The notes under the pieces are model-generated. The model ran no database searches, was not told where the DNA came from, and worked only from the letters and a program-made list of their open reading frames with translations. This document shows, one piece after another, positions 26,591-35,838 of a DNA stretch of 64,000 nucleotides. The stretch comes from JAICYJ01 sp963766445. Lineage in GTDB: Bacteria > Actinomycetota > Thermoleophilia > Gaiellales > JAICJC01. How positions within the stretch are numbered: position 1 is the stretch's first letter; each line of letters opens with the position of its first letter. The stretch covers positions 50,536 to 114,535 of the forward strand of contig CAVXZW010000013.1 of NCBI GenBank assembly GCA_963766445.1, written 5' to 3'. The translations under genes and the position numbers were made by a program.

Positions 26591-27304
26591 CTAGGCGCTG
26601 CGGCGGAACAGCCGGCGCCAGCGCGATCCGCTCTCGTCCGGTTCGCGGGCGTCCCGCTCGGCGTTCAGCTGCTGCAGCATGTTGAACGATGCCGCCTCGC
26701 CCGGCCGGCGCACGGCGGTCACGGCGCGGAGCTTCGCGCGCTCGGCCGGCTCGATGGCGATGAAGGTGCAGCCAACCTGGAGCTGTCCGGCGACCTCTGC
26801 GATGCGCGCCACGCGCACCTCGGCCTCGACCACCGTCGCGAAGAAGCGGCCGGCGAAGCTGAGCCGGTCACCCGGCCGCAGCAGCCGTCGTGTCATGAAT
26901 GCGACGCCGTTGTCGGACAGGTCAACGATCGAGCCCTCGACCACGTCGCCGTCCACCACGTTCTGGCAGCTGTACGCGATCAGCCGTGCGTGCCCGCCCA
27001 TGGCGGTGCGATCCGCCTGACGCTGCTGCGGGTCCAGCCTGATCGAGCGTGCGTGCAGCGTCACCCGGGCGAGTTCGTCGGTGTGGTAGGTGGCCGACTC
27101 GACCTCGAAGCCCACCACCCACGGGCGCAGATCGTCGCCGTGGACGCGTGCCGTCAGCAGGCCCCGGTCACCGATCCGCATCCGGTCGGCCGTCGCGACC
27201 AGGCGCGTGCCGGAGCTCTCCACGGGAGACAGCTCGAGCGTGTTGCCCTGCGCATCGGTCACCGTCACGGCGGCGGTGCTCAGCCGCTTCACCGCCTGTG
27301 TCAT
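26591..27304 (-). CDS. PilZ domain protein (c-di-GMP receptor)
   Basis: 237 residues. The C-terminal half contains a PilZ domain with the D/N-x-S-x-x-G motif in GSIVDLSDNGVAFMTRRLL, followed by PGDRLSFAGRFFATVVEAEV and a C-terminal strand (LQVGCTFIAIEPAERAKLRA). The upstream Arg-rich half-motif of PilZ (RxxxR) is not clear. The N-terminal 110 residues (VKRLSTAAVTVTDAQGNTLE onward) look like a second degenerate PilZ-like or YcgR-N-like barrel. The protein would respond to cyclic di-GMP. No flagellar or cellulose gene is nearby, so the output is unknown. Confidence 0.75.
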   Translation of the reverse strand: MTQAVKRLSTAAVTVTDAQGNTLELSPVESSGTRLVATADRMRIGDRGLLTARVHGDDLRPWVVGFEVESATYHTDELARVTLHARSIRLDPQQRQADRTAMGGHARLIAYSCQNVVDGDVVEGSIVDLSDNGVAFMTRRLLRPGDRLSFAGRFFATVVEAEVRVARIAEVAGQLQVGCTFIAIEPAERAKLRAVTAVRRPGEAASFNMLQQLNAERDAREPDESGSRWRRLFRRSA

Positions 27305-27389
27305 CGTCAGCCTTGCCACGGCCCGGTTATCGGCAGACACGGGAGATCTCTGAAACGGAGGTCTATGCGGCGCTGAGAAGCGCGGCATC

Positions 27390-28011
27390 CTACCAGGCGT
27401 CCCAGTGCACGACGTCGTCCAGCGGCCGTCTTCGCGCCGGCCGGAAGTCTCGCGCCCGTGGTGTGGGCCACCGGCAACAGCGCCACCTGGGTGACGGCGT
27501 CGTAGGGGATGCCCAGCAGCTCTGCCACCTCGCGCTCGTAGTCTAGGTGGTACGTCGTGAACACCGAGCCCAGGCCGTGCGCGCGGGCAGCCAGCTGGAA
27601 GCTCCACGAGGCCTGCACGACCGATCCGTAGAGGGCGGCCAGCTCGCCTGACGCCTGCCCCTCGGGGCGGCCTTCGATGCACGGGATCAGCAGCACCGGA
27701 ACGCGGGGCATGATCCGGGCCAGGTGGCGAGAGGAGGTGGCCCCCGAGGCCTCGCCGGGCGGGTCCTCGTCGAGCGGTGTGCTCGAGTAGTCCTGCCAGG
27801 CCCTGCGGTACCACTCGGCGACGCCGGCGCGCACGGTCGCGTCGGTGATCACCAGGAAGTGCCAGTTCTGGAGGTTGACCGAGGTGGGCGCCTGCGTGGC
27901 GATCGAGAGGCAGTGCCGGATCGTCTCGTGATCGACGGGCCGGTCGAGGTCCAGCCGGCGTCGCACCGCGCGGGTGGTCGTCAGCAGCTGTTCGGGCGTC
28001 AGGTCGAGCAC
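27390..28011 (-). CDS. Nitroreductase family flavoprotein (one frameshift)
   Basis: About 206 residues after repair. The nitroreductase pattern is RAVRRRLDLDRPVDHETIRH, ATQAPTSVNLQNWHFLVITD, VVQASWSFQLAARAHGLGSV and LLGIPYDAVTQVALLPVAHT. A frame shift near 27455 hides the true C-terminus: one frame on, the end reads ARDFRPARRRPLDDVVHWDA, then W and TAG, the usual ending of actinobacterial members. It would be an FMN-dependent NAD(P)H oxidoreductase. The start is GTG directly behind the TGA of the PAC2 gene, so the two form one unit. Confidence 0.85.
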
Positions 28012-28869
28012 TCAGGCCTCCCCGTCGGGCTCGTTATGCCGCAGGAATCGCTCGATCTCGCGCGCCAGCTCGTCGCCGGACGGCAGGTGGTGCTCCTCCA
28101 TGTCGCCCGCCACCGACTCCAGCTGCTCGACGGTCTGGCGCAGCATGGCGTCGCTGGCCACGGCCGCGTCGTAGCGGGCTCGCTGCTCGTGCTCCTCGTC
28201 GTGCAGGTCGTCCATCTGCAGGTCGACCTCGAGGTGGCGGCCGAGCCGCTCCAGCAGCGCGATGCTGGCGGCGGTGTAGCCGATGCTGGCGTAGGGCGGC
28301 ACCTGCGCGAAGAATCCGATGGCGGGGATGCCTGATCCGCTGACCGCCATCTCCAGCGCCGACAGCGCGGCCGACGGCACCCGCAGCAGTCCCTCGGGGC
28401 CCGGCGGCGTGCGCGGGCCGAGCAGGCCGTCCTGCGAGGCCGTTGCCATCACAGGCACCGGCATGGTGTGCGCGACCGCCCCCGGCACGGCGCCGAGGCT
28501 GACCCACAGGGCCACGCCCAGCGAGGTGACCAACGCGGCCACGTCGGACGCCAGCTCCTGCCAGCGCAGGTCGGGCTCGGCGCCGGAGAAGATCAGCAGG
28601 TCGCGGCCGTCCACCGGCACATGGCGGATCGCCAGCTCCGGCCAGCGCAGATCCGACAGCCGGCCGTCCTGTACGTCCAGGACGGGACGGCGTGAGCGGT
28701 AGTCGAAGATCGCGTCCGGGTCGAACGTGACCATCGGCTCGGCGTCTGCCGCGACGTGTGCAACGGCGCTGGACGCCGCCTCCGCCGCGTCCACCCATCC
28801 GTCGAAGCACGCGATCATGACCGGATCGACGAGCGTCGGGGGATCGTCCGCCAGGCGGTACAGCGTCAT
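28012..28869 (-). CDS. PAC2 family protein (proteasome assembly chaperone-like)
   Basis: 285 residues of the PAC2 (PF09754) family, found in archaea and actinobacteria and related to proteasome assembly chaperone 2. Typical blocks are LVDPVMIACFDGWVDAAEAA, FDPDAIFDYRSRRPVLDVQD, PELAIRHVPVDGRDLLIFSG, EPDLRWQELASDVAALVTSL and FAQVPPYASIGYTAASIALL. The C-terminal ~75 residues are acidic and helical (MDDLHDEEHEQRARYDAAVA), possibly coiled. Full length. It lies directly upstream of the nitroreductase gene. No proteasome genes are in the window. Confidence 0.85.
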   Translation of the reverse strand: MTLYRLADDPPTLVDPVMIACFDGWVDAAEAASSAVAHVAADAEPMVTFDPDAIFDYRSRRPVLDVQDGRLSDLRWPELAIRHVPVDGRDLLIFSGAEPDLRWQELASDVAALVTSLGVALWVSLGAVPGAVAHTMPVPVMATASQDGLLGPRTPPGPEGLLRVPSAALSALEMAVSGSGIPAIGFFAQVPPYASIGYTAASIALLERLGRHLEVDLQMDDLHDEEHEQRARYDAAVASDAMLRQTVEQLESVAGDMEEHHLPSGDELAREIERFLRHNEPDGEA

Positions 28870-28916
28870 GAGCGGAGCATAGGCAACGGCGGAGCCGAGG
28901 TTGGTAGCATCGCGCC

Positions 28917-29066
28917 GTGAAGCTCGGATACGGACTCTACGGCGAGGCGGCCGGCGGCGATCGGCACTTCGTGGCGCAGCTCTACTGGCCGGGCATGTCG
29001 TACGAGCGGCGGCGCGAGGCGATGCGAGTGTTCGCCCAGCGAGTGGCGCCGCTGCTTCGCGGTTAG
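28917..29066 (+). pseudogene. Remnant of an LLM-class (luciferase-like) oxidoreductase, internal deletion
   Basis: A 49-codon frame, GTG to TAG. It starts MKLGYGLYGE, like the first strand of luciferase-like monooxygenases, and ends with FVAQLYWPGMSYERRREAMR VFAQRVAPLLRG, which matches the typical C-terminal helix of the same family (PGM-x-Y-E...FA-x-x-V-x-P-x-LR). About 250 residues that should lie between are absent, so it reads as head and tail of one gene joined by an in-frame deletion. It is divergent from the PAC2 gene, and its last 4 bp overlap the end of the amine oxidase gene. Whether the mini-protein is made is unknown. Confidence 0.45.
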
Positions 29067-30315
29067 GACCGACCGCGCACGTGCGCCGCGGCAGCGGCAC
29101 CGCTGACCAGGGCGCCGCCCTCGAACCAGCCCGCGTGCTGCCGTGCCATGTCGGATCCCGCGAATGCGATCCGGCCGACCGGGTCGAACCGTTCAGGCGA
29201 GACGAGGTCGATGCGACCGGCCGGCGCGGTCAGCCATGTCCCGCGCGATGCGGGGTCGGCGATCCAGTCGTGCTGCGCCCAGTCCACCAGCTCGGCATCG
29301 GGGTGGAAGGCGCGGAGGGCGCGCTCGACGTGCCCCCGCGCCGCCGGGTCGAAGCGGTCGTCCTGCCAGCCGAAGCCAGTCACCAGCACGCAGCCATCCT
29401 CGGCGGTGTCGGCGTACAGCCAGTTCAGGCCGGGGCCGATGCCGACCGCGATGCCGTGCGGCTCCACCCCGCGCACCAGCATCAGCACCTTCACGGCCCG
29501 GCCGGCGTTGGCGCCCGCGGCCTCGGCGACGCGTGGCGGCAGCGCCGGATCGAAGGCGATCCCCGGCAGGCAGTTGAGCGGTACGGCCAGCACCAGGGCA
29601 CCGGCCCCGATCACCTCGCCGCTCTCGCTGGTGCAGACCACGCCGGCGTCGCCGTGCTCGATCGTCGTCACCGCGGCGCCCAGGCGCAGGTCGGCGACGT
29701 CACCTGCCATCGCCTCGGCCAGCGCGCTCCAACCCGGCAGCGGCCCGTGTGCCAGGCACGTGAGCAGCCCGGTCAGGCCGCCGTGCTCGTGGATCACAGC
29801 GAGCGCATCGCTCGCGGCGCCGTCCTGCGGCGAGGCGCCACCCATCAGCTGCCACCATCCCAGCAGAAAGTCGCGAAGCGCGTCGGTCGGCTCCAGCCGC
29901 TCGACGTAGTCGGCCGCCGACAGGGCGGCCAGCGCATGATCGCCGGTGGCGGCTGCTCGGCGTCGTCGCGGACGCGGGCAAGCGCTGCCTCCAGCGCCGC
30001 CAGCTCGTGCCACGGCACCGGCGCGCCCAGGCGCAGCTCGCCGGCGGTCAGCCAGCGCGCCGACCGCACCGGCGGGTAGTCGCGGACTGACATGCCGTAG
30101 CGCGCCAGCTCCGCCCGCACCTGATCGTGCTCCGGCGTGAACCAGGAGCCGCCCAGCTCGACGGTACGGCCGCCCAGCGAGACGGAGTAGCCGCGCCCGC
30201 CGACGCGGTCGCGCGCCTCCAGCACCGTCACCGCGACGCCGGCGTCGGCCAGGTCACGCGCCGCCCGCAGCCCTGCCAGGCCGGCTCCGGCCACGATCAC
30301 GCGGCGGTCGCTCAC
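29063..30315 (-). CDS. Flavin-containing amine oxidase (one frameshift)
   Basis: About 416 residues after repair. The N-terminal FAD dinucleotide fold is IVAGAGLAGLRAARDLADAG, followed by VLEARDRVGGRGYSV and VELGGSWFTPEHDQV, the standard amine-oxidase opening. The frame shifts near 29945. Downstream are AVIHEHGGLTGLLTCLAHG, GAGALVLAVPLNCLPGIAFD, and the FAD-binding C-terminus PVGRIAFAGSDMARQHAGWF EGGALVSGAAAA. It would oxidise an amine or related substrate with FAD. Monocistronic, divergent from the beta-lactamase-like gene. Confidence 0.87.
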
Positions 30316-30351
30316 GGGGCCAATGTACCTGAGCAGCTATGGTCAGCCGCG

Positions 30352-31758
30352 ATGAGTTCCGGGAGGGATACCGGCGCGGGCACCGCAGCGATTGCAGACA
30401 TGGCAACGGCGCTCGAGGCGTGCGCGGCAGCGTTCGTGAAGGAACACCGACTGCCGGGGGCGTCGGTCGCGGTCGTGCACGGGGACGACCTGGCCTGGTC
30501 GACTGGGATCGGGCTCTGCGACGCCGCCGCCGGGCGCACCGCCGACGACGCCACCCTCTACCGGGTGGCCTCCGTCACCAAGACGTTCACGGGGACAGCG
30601 ATCATGCAGTTGCGGGACGAGGGTCGCCTCGACCTCGACGATCCCGCGGTGGCCCACGTGCCGGAGCTCAGCGCCGCGGTGGGCGTCAGCCCGATCGAGA
30701 ACGCCACCATCCGGCGGCTGCTCTCGCACGAGTCCGGCCTGATGGGAGACGCGCCCGGCACCAACTGGGAGGGACCGACGTACCAGGGATCGGTGACGGC
30801 CAACCTGGAGCGCGCCTCCGATATCGGGGCGCGCATACCGCCCAACACGCAGCCGAAGTACTCGAACATGGGGTACCAGCTGCTGGGCGAGATCGTCGCA
30901 CGCGTCTCCGGTCGGCCCTACGCGGAGTACGTGAGGGAGCAGATCCTCGAGCCGCTGGGGATGTCCGCCTCGGGCTACCCGCCGCTGCCCGACGCGCTGC
31001 GTGCGCGGATGGCGACCGGCTACACGGTGCGGCAGTTCAGCGACGAGCTGAGCGAGTCCGTGGCGGCGCCGGACAACCAGGCCGAGGGCGGCCTGATCTC
31101 ATGCGTCGCCGATCTTGCGCGCTGGATCTCGTTGCAGGTGCGGAAGGACGGCGGCGAGCGGTCGGGTGCGCAGGTGCTGGCGGAGTCGACCCTGGCCGAG
31201 ATGCACCGTCCCCGGTATCTCAGCGGCGACCCGGCCTGGGAGCTGGCGTGGGGGATCAGCTGGTACGCGATTCGCCGCGGCGATGTCGTCTGGGTGCAGC
31301 ACTCCGGCGATATTCACGGGTTCAGCTCGAACGTCTGCTTCGACCGCGAGCACCAGGTCGGTGCGATCGTGCTGGTGAACACGATGGCGTCGGCGGGGGA
31401 GCTGTCGATGCGGCTGGCGACGATCGGCCGCGAGGCGGTTGCGGCGTTACCCGTACCGTTCGCGCCACCACAGCCGATGCCGGAGGGGTATCGCGCCCTG
31501 CTCGGGTACTACGGCGGTGACAATTTCAGCCAGCTGGTGCGGCTGGAGTGGCGCGACGGGCGGCTCACCTTCGTGGATCCGACCATGGCGAGCTGGCGGC
31601 CGACGCTGACCGCGACCGAGCAACCGGATGCGTTCGTGGTCGACCCCTACGTGCGGGAGGCGGGCGAGCCCTGCGTGTTTCACCGGCGGCCCGACGGCCG
31701 CGTGGATTCGGTCGCGCTCGGTCCGACCGTGTTTCGCCGCTTCGACGCGGTGGACTAG
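30352..31758 (+). CDS. Class C beta-lactamase-like serine hydrolase
   Basis: 468 residues. A beta-lactamase/penicillin-binding transpeptidase fold carries the S-x-x-K motif Ser74-Lys77 in YRVASVTKTFTG, the Tyr motif in PKYSNMGYQLLGE and a third motif VWVQHSGDIHGF in the KTG position. The last ~110 residues (GYRALLGYYGGDNFSQLVRL) form the beta-barrel-like extension seen in esterase/D-aminopeptidase relatives. No signal peptide is obvious, so a cytosolic esterase or peptidase is as likely as antibiotic hydrolysis. The 3' end overlaps the GH15 gene by 4 bp. Confidence 0.87.
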   Translation: MSSGRDTGAGTAAIADMATALEACAAAFVKEHRLPGASVAVVHGDDLAWSTGIGLCDAAAGRTADDATLYRVASVTKTFTGTAIMQLRDEGRLDLDDPAVAHVPELSAAVGVSPIENATIRRLLSHESGLMGDAPGTNWEGPTYQGSVTANLERASDIGARIPPNTQPKYSNMGYQLLGEIVARVSGRPYAEYVREQILEPLGMSASGYPPLPDALRARMATGYTVRQFSDELSESVAAPDNQAEGGLISCVADLARWISLQVRKDGGERSGAQVLAESTLAEMHRPRYLSGDPAWELAWGISWYAIRRGDVVWVQHSGDIHGFSSNVCFDREHQVGAIVLVNTMASAGELSMRLATIGREAVAALPVPFAPPQPMPEGYRALLGYYGGDNFSQLVRLEWRDGRLTFVDPTMASWRPTLTATEQPDAFVVDPYVREAGEPCVFHRRPDGRVDSVALGPTVFRRFDAVD

Positions 31759-33557
31759 CCTGCCGCCGCGTCGGGGTGCCCGCCGCGCAGCTGGTGCCCC
31801 TGCCCGAGCAGCATGGCCGTGCCGACCAGGGCCAGGTGGGTGAACGCCTGCGGCATGTTGCCGAGCTGCCGGCCGGCGACCGGGTCGTACTCCTCTGACA
31901 GCAGACCGACGTCGTTTCGCATGTCCAGCAGCCGTTCGAACAGCTCGCGGGCCTCGGTGAAGCGGCCCTGCCCGGCCAGCACGTCGGCCAGCCAGAACGA
32001 GCAGGCCAGGAACACGCCCTCGTCGCCGCCGACCCCGTCCACGTCGCCATCCTCGTCGGGTAGGTACCGGCGCACCAGGCCGTCGTGCATCAGCTCGCGC
32101 TGGATCGCGGCGACCGTCGAGACCATCCGCGGGTGATCGGCGGGCAGGAACCCCACCGCCGGCATCAACAGCGCGCTGGCGTCCAGCCGCTCAGAGCCGT
32201 AGGACTGGGCGAACGCCTGCTTGCTCTCGCACCAGGACTCGCTCATCACCTGCGCGTGGATCTCGTCGCGGAGCCTGCGCCAGCGCTCGACCGGGCCGTC
32301 GCGACCGAACTCATCGTGAAATCGCACCGCCCGGTCGAAGGCCACCCACGACATCACCTTGGAGTAGGTGAAGTGGCGGTTGGGGCCGCGCACTTCCCAG
32401 ATGCCGGCGTCCTCCTGGCGCCAGCCGTCCTCCAGCCACCGCAGCAGCATCTGGAGCAACGACCACCCGGCCGGATCGCCAGGGACGCCGTGAACAAGCG
32501 TCTGGTAGGCGGAGTCCATCAACTCGCCGTACACGTCCAGCTGTAGCTGGGTGGATGCGGCGTTGCCGACGCGCACCGGCAGCGAGCCGTCGAAGCCGGG
32601 CAGCCAGTCGAGCTCGCGCTCGTCCAGCCGCCGCTCACCGGCGATGCCGTACATGATCTGGAGGTCGGCCGGATCGCCCGCGATCGCGCGCAGCAGCCAG
32701 CCGCGCCAGTCGAGCGCCTCCTCGAGGTAGCCGCCGGCGAGCATCGCGCGCAGCGTGAGCGTGGCGTCGCGCAGCCAGCAGAAGCGGTAGTCCCAGTTGC
32801 GCTGGCCGCCGATCCGCTCGGGCAAGGACGTGGTGGGTGCGGCCACGATCCCGCCGGTGGGGCGGTAGGTGAGCGCCTTCAGCACCAGCAGCGAGCTGTG
32901 GATCTCGTCGTGGTAATCGCCTGTGTGGCGGCAGTTGCCGGCCCACTCCAGCCAGTAGGCCTCGCTGTCGTTGAGCGCGGACTCGGCGTCGATTGGATCG
33001 GGGAGCGGCTGGTGCGAGGGGAACCAGGTCAGCACGAACGGAACTCGTCGCCCGGGCTTGAGCACGAACTCGGAGACGGTGGTCATGTTCTCACCGCGGA
33101 CGGGCGTTTCGGAATGGAAGCAGAGCGCGTCCGGGCCGGCGATGGCGACGCGGGCGTGGTCGACCCGGCGCACCCAGGGCACGATACTGCCGTAGTCGAA
33201 GCGGATCACCAGCTCGGAGCGCATCGGCACCTCGCCGTCGAGGCTCTCGACGATGCGGACGATGTCGGGCGTGTCGCCGCGCGGCGGCATGAAGTCGATG
33301 GCGCGCACGCGGCCCTCGGCGCACTCGTAGATCGACTCCAGGATCAGCGTGTCGCTGCGGTAGCGGCGGGTCGCGGATGTGATGCCTCCGGCCGGCGCCA
33401 GCAGCCAGCGACCGTGGTCGGCATCGCCGAGCAGGCGTGCGAAGCAGGCGCCGGAGTCGAAGCGCGGGAAGCAGCACCAGTCGATCGAGCCGTCGCGGCC
33501 GATCAGGGCGGCCGTCTGCAGGTCGCCGATCATGGCGTAGTCCTCGACGCGGGGCAC
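31755..33557 (-). CDS. Glycoside hydrolase family 15 protein (glucoamylase/trehalase-like)
   Basis: Intact 600-residue cytosolic-type GH15 protein, as in actinobacterial trehalases and glucoamylase-like enzymes. N-terminal beta-sandwich: MIGDLQTAALIGRDGSIDWC CFPRFDSGACFARLLG. The (alpha/alpha)6 barrel contains ERIGGQRNWDYRFCWLRDAT, YLEEALDWRGWLLRAI, VYGELMDSAYQTLVHG and IWEVRGPNRHFTYSKVMSWV, then the C-terminal EEYDPVAGRQLGNMPQAFTH typical of the catalytic base region. It would cleave alpha-glucosidic bonds, probably trehalose or short maltodextrins. Single gene facing the beta-lactamase-like gene. Confidence 0.9.
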   Translation of the reverse strand: MPRVEDYAMIGDLQTAALIGRDGSIDWCCFPRFDSGACFARLLGDADHGRWLLAPAGGITSATRRYRSDTLILESIYECAEGRVRAIDFMPPRGDTPDIVRIVESLDGEVPMRSELVIRFDYGSIVPWVRRVDHARVAIAGPDALCFHSETPVRGENMTTVSEFVLKPGRRVPFVLTWFPSHQPLPDPIDAESALNDSEAYWLEWAGNCRHTGDYHDEIHSSLLVLKALTYRPTGGIVAAPTTSLPERIGGQRNWDYRFCWLRDATLTLRAMLAGGYLEEALDWRGWLLRAIAGDPADLQIMYGIAGERRLDERELDWLPGFDGSLPVRVGNAASTQLQLDVYGELMDSAYQTLVHGVPGDPAGWSLLQMLLRWLEDGWRQEDAGIWEVRGPNRHFTYSKVMSWVAFDRAVRFHDEFGRDGPVERWRRLRDEIHAQVMSESWCESKQAFAQSYGSERLDASALLMPAVGFLPADHPRMVSTVAAIQRELMHDGLVRRYLPDEDGDVDGVGGDEGVFLACSFWLADVLAGQGRFTEARELFERLLDMRNDVGLLSEEYDPVAGRQLGNMPQAFTHLALVGTAMLLGQGHQLRGGHPDAAAG

Positions 33558-33578
33558 GGCCGGGATCCTAGATCGGCT

Positions 33579-34156
33579 TCAGGACGCGGGCTGCGTTGCC
33601 TCGCGCAGGGAGCGCGCCGCCTCGGCCACGCGGGCCAGCTCGGTCAGCATCGCGTCGGCGGCCTGCTCGAGGACCTCGCCGACGACCAGCTCGCCGTCCT
33701 CGATCTGCTTGGCGATGAACTGGATCGCGACGGCGTCGTTCACCGGCAACATGTTCAGGGAGATCAGCACCTGCTTCAGCTGCTGCACCGCGCGCATGCC
33801 CGCCGCCACGCCGCCGTAGGACACGAACCCGGCGGGCTTGTGCGCCCACTCCTCGTGGAGGAAGTCGATCGCGTTCTTGAGCGGCGCGTTGAACCCGTGG
33901 TTGTACTCGGGCATCACGAACACGAAGGCGTCGGCGGCGTCCACCTCGGCGCTCCAGCGCCTGGTGTGCTCTTTGGTGTACTCCCGCAGCTTGGGGTGAT
34001 TGGGCTCGTCCAGGAACGGCAGTTCCACTCGGCCAGGTCGGCCACGGTCACGTCGAATGCGCCGTGCGCGCGGGCGATCGGCTCGAACCAGCGGGCGACG
34101 GGTAAGCCCGCCCGGCCGGGGCGGGTGCTTGCGATAATGATCAGCAGATTCGGCAT
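33579..34156 (-). CDS. NADPH-dependent FMN reductase (one frameshift)
   Basis: About 192 residues after repair, a flavodoxin-like reductase. The FMN phosphate loop is LLIIIASTRPGRAGLPVARW and a second flavin contact is FVMPEYNHGFNAPLKNAIDF, then KPAGFVSYGGVAAGMRAVQQ. The frame shifts near 34024, just after VTVADLAEW and before LPFLDEPNHPKLREY. It would reduce free FMN or a quinone or azo compound with NADPH. Monocistronic. Confidence 0.87.
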
Positions 34157-34205
34157 AGGGCAGGTCGGTACTGGAACGGGCTCTGCCCTGTGGGTATTCC
34201 CCGAA

Positions 34206-35093
34206 TCAGCCGATCGCAGACGCGATCTGGCGGCGGATGCCGGCGGCGTCCAGGCCCAGCACGTGGTCGAGCTGCTCCGGGGTGCCGTAGTCGCGGATCA
34301 TGGCCCGCGGCACGCCGATGGCGTGCAGGCGGACGGGACGGTCGCCGAGCGCCTCGGTGAGGGTCCCCGCCAGCGTGCCGTTGTAGAACGGCTCGACGAC
34401 GATCAGGTCGTCGCCGGCCAGCTCGCGGTTCAGGGTCTCGGCATCGAAGGGGCTGAGGGTGGTGGCGTAGAGCACGGTCACGTCCATGTCGGCGGTGGCA
34501 TCGAGCGTGCGATCGAGCATGGGGCCGACGGCGACGACGGTGGCCCGCGAGCCGCGGCGCTCGACCAGCAGCCGGCCGAACTCCACGTCGCGCGGCTCGC
34601 GGTTGACGACCAGCTGGGTGCGGAGGTAGGTGAGGTGGCCGTTGGCGTAGGTGGCCCGCACCAGGCGGTCGGCCTCAGCGGCGGCACCGGGCACCAGGAT
34701 CTCGGTTGCCGGGATCGTCAACAGCGCCTGGACGTCGCCGGGAGAGTGGTGGGTGGGGCCCTCGGAGCCGTAGTCGTAGGAGCCGCCGACGGTGATCACG
34801 AGCACGCCCAGCTGCTGGTGGCCGAAGTCGAGCTTGAGCTGCTCGAGCGCGCGCTCGGCGACGAAGGGGGTGATCGTGTGGATGACGGGGTGGAAGCCCT
34901 CGAGGGCGTAGCCGGCGGCGACGCCGACCATGGTCTGCTCCATGATGCCGACGTTCACGGCGCGGGCGGGGTCGTGAGCGAAGACCGGCTTGAAGCGGTC
35001 GACGCTGATCTCCGCGAGCACCACCGCCACCCGCGAGTCGTCCTCGAACAGCTCGGCCACGGTGTCGATCGCCTGTGCGCGCATGGCGATCAT
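34206..35093 (-). CDS. Transketolase-like, C-terminal subunit
   Basis: 295 residues carrying the pyrimidine-binding and C-terminal transketolase domains. Family marks are VVLAEISVDRF, RAVNVGIMEQTMVGVAAGYA (with the Glu that activates TPP), THHSPGDVQALLTIPATEIL and a C-terminal Rossmann-like domain (VEPFYNGTLAGTLTEALGDR, VPRAMIRDYGTPEQLDHVLG). Together with the overlapping upstream gene it makes a split transketolase, as in several archaea and bacteria. It would transfer two-carbon units between sugar phosphates, or carry out a related TPP reaction such as DXP-type synthesis. The 4-bp overlap with the N-subunit gene gives equal synthesis. Confidence 0.87.
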   Translation of the reverse strand: MIAMRAQAIDTVAELFEDDSRVAVVLAEISVDRFKPVFAHDPARAVNVGIMEQTMVGVAAGYALEGFHPVIHTITPFVAERALEQLKLDFGHQQLGVLVITVGGSYDYGSEGPTHHSPGDVQALLTIPATEILVPGAAAEADRLVRATYANGHLTYLRTQLVVNREPRDVEFGRLLVERRGSRATVVAVGPMLDRTLDATADMDVTVLYATTLSPFDAETLNRELAGDDLIVVEPFYNGTLAGTLTEALGDRPVRLHAIGVPRAMIRDYGTPEQLDHVLGLDAAGIRRQIASAIG

Positions 35094-35770
35094 GGCGTTG
35101 TCCTCACAGTCGCAACGACGGCGGCAGGGCGGTCGTGGCGGGCGCTGAGCGCAGCCTCGAGGGCGGCGTGGTCGCGGCCGTCGACCTGCTCGGCGTGCCA
35201 GCCGAAGACGGCCAGGCGCTCGTGGATGGGAACCAGATCGATGGTGCTGGAGCCGTTGTCGATCACGAGCAGGGTCAGATTCTCAAGCTGGAGCTGGGGC
35301 GCCAGCATGATCGCCTCCCAGTTCGAGCCCTCGTTCATCTCGGCGTCGCCGGTCAGGACAACGACCCTCTGGTCGCCACCCTTGGCGCGCAACCCGAGGG
35401 CAACGCCGACGGCCAGGGGCAGGCCGTGGCCGAGGGAGCCGGTGGAGGCTTCGACGCCCGGCACCAGCAGACGGTCGGGATGGCTGCCCAGGCGGCTGCC
35501 CTGCCGGGTGAAGGTGGGGAGCCAGTGCTCGGGGAAGAAGCCGCGCCAGGAGAGCACGGCGTAGTAGGCGGCGGGACCGTGTCCCTTGCTGAGGATGAAG
35601 CGGTCGCGCTGCTCCCAGGCGGGGTCGGCCGGGTCGACGTCAAGGACGCGGCCGTACAGCACCAGCAGCGCGTCGAGGGTGGAGTAGCTGGACGCCTCAT
35701 GCTTCTCGTCGCCGGTGGCAAGTGCGGCGAGCCGGACGATCTCGTCGCGGTCAAGTGTGAGGGTGCTCAT
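35090..35770 (-). CDS. Transketolase-like, N-terminal (TPP-binding) subunit
   Basis: 226 residues containing the TPP diphosphate-binding domain: FILSKGHGPAAYYAVLSWRG, STGSLGHGLPLAVGVALGLR and the metal/TPP motif VLTGDAEMNEGSNWEAIMLA, where the usual GDG is GDA. LLVIDNGSSTIDLVPIHERL closes the domain. It pairs with the C-terminal subunit encoded next. The gene is divergent from an ArsR-type regulator across a short, AT-rich region, so the split transketolase may be under that regulator's control. Confidence 0.87.
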   Translation of the reverse strand: MSTLTLDRDEIVRLAALATGDEKHEASSYSTLDALLVLYGRVLDVDPADPAWEQRDRFILSKGHGPAAYYAVLSWRGFFPEHWLPTFTRQGSRLGSHPDRLLVPGVEASTGSLGHGLPLAVGVALGLRAKGGDQRVVVLTGDAEMNEGSNWEAIMLAPQLQLENLTLLVIDNGSSTIDLVPIHERLAVFGWHAEQVDGRDHAALEAALSARHDRPAAVVATVRTTP

Positions 35771-35838
35771 CGTGGCCTACCTTCCATCGTGTGATGGCTA
35801 TATAGGCACATTACTATGGATTGGGGTACACTGCCAAC
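35771..35838. promoter_or_regulatory. AT-rich divergent promoter/operator between transketolase and ArsR genes
   Basis: This 68-bp divergent spacer is conspicuously AT-richer than its surroundings. It contains the perfect palindrome CTATATAG (35798-35805) and a sigma-70-like -10 candidate TACACT (about 35827-35832) ahead of the ArsR gene. An ArsR/SmtB repressor usually binds such AT-rich dyads in its own promoter, so this is the likely operator for both directions. No experimentally known ArsR box is matched exactly. Confidence 0.4.
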
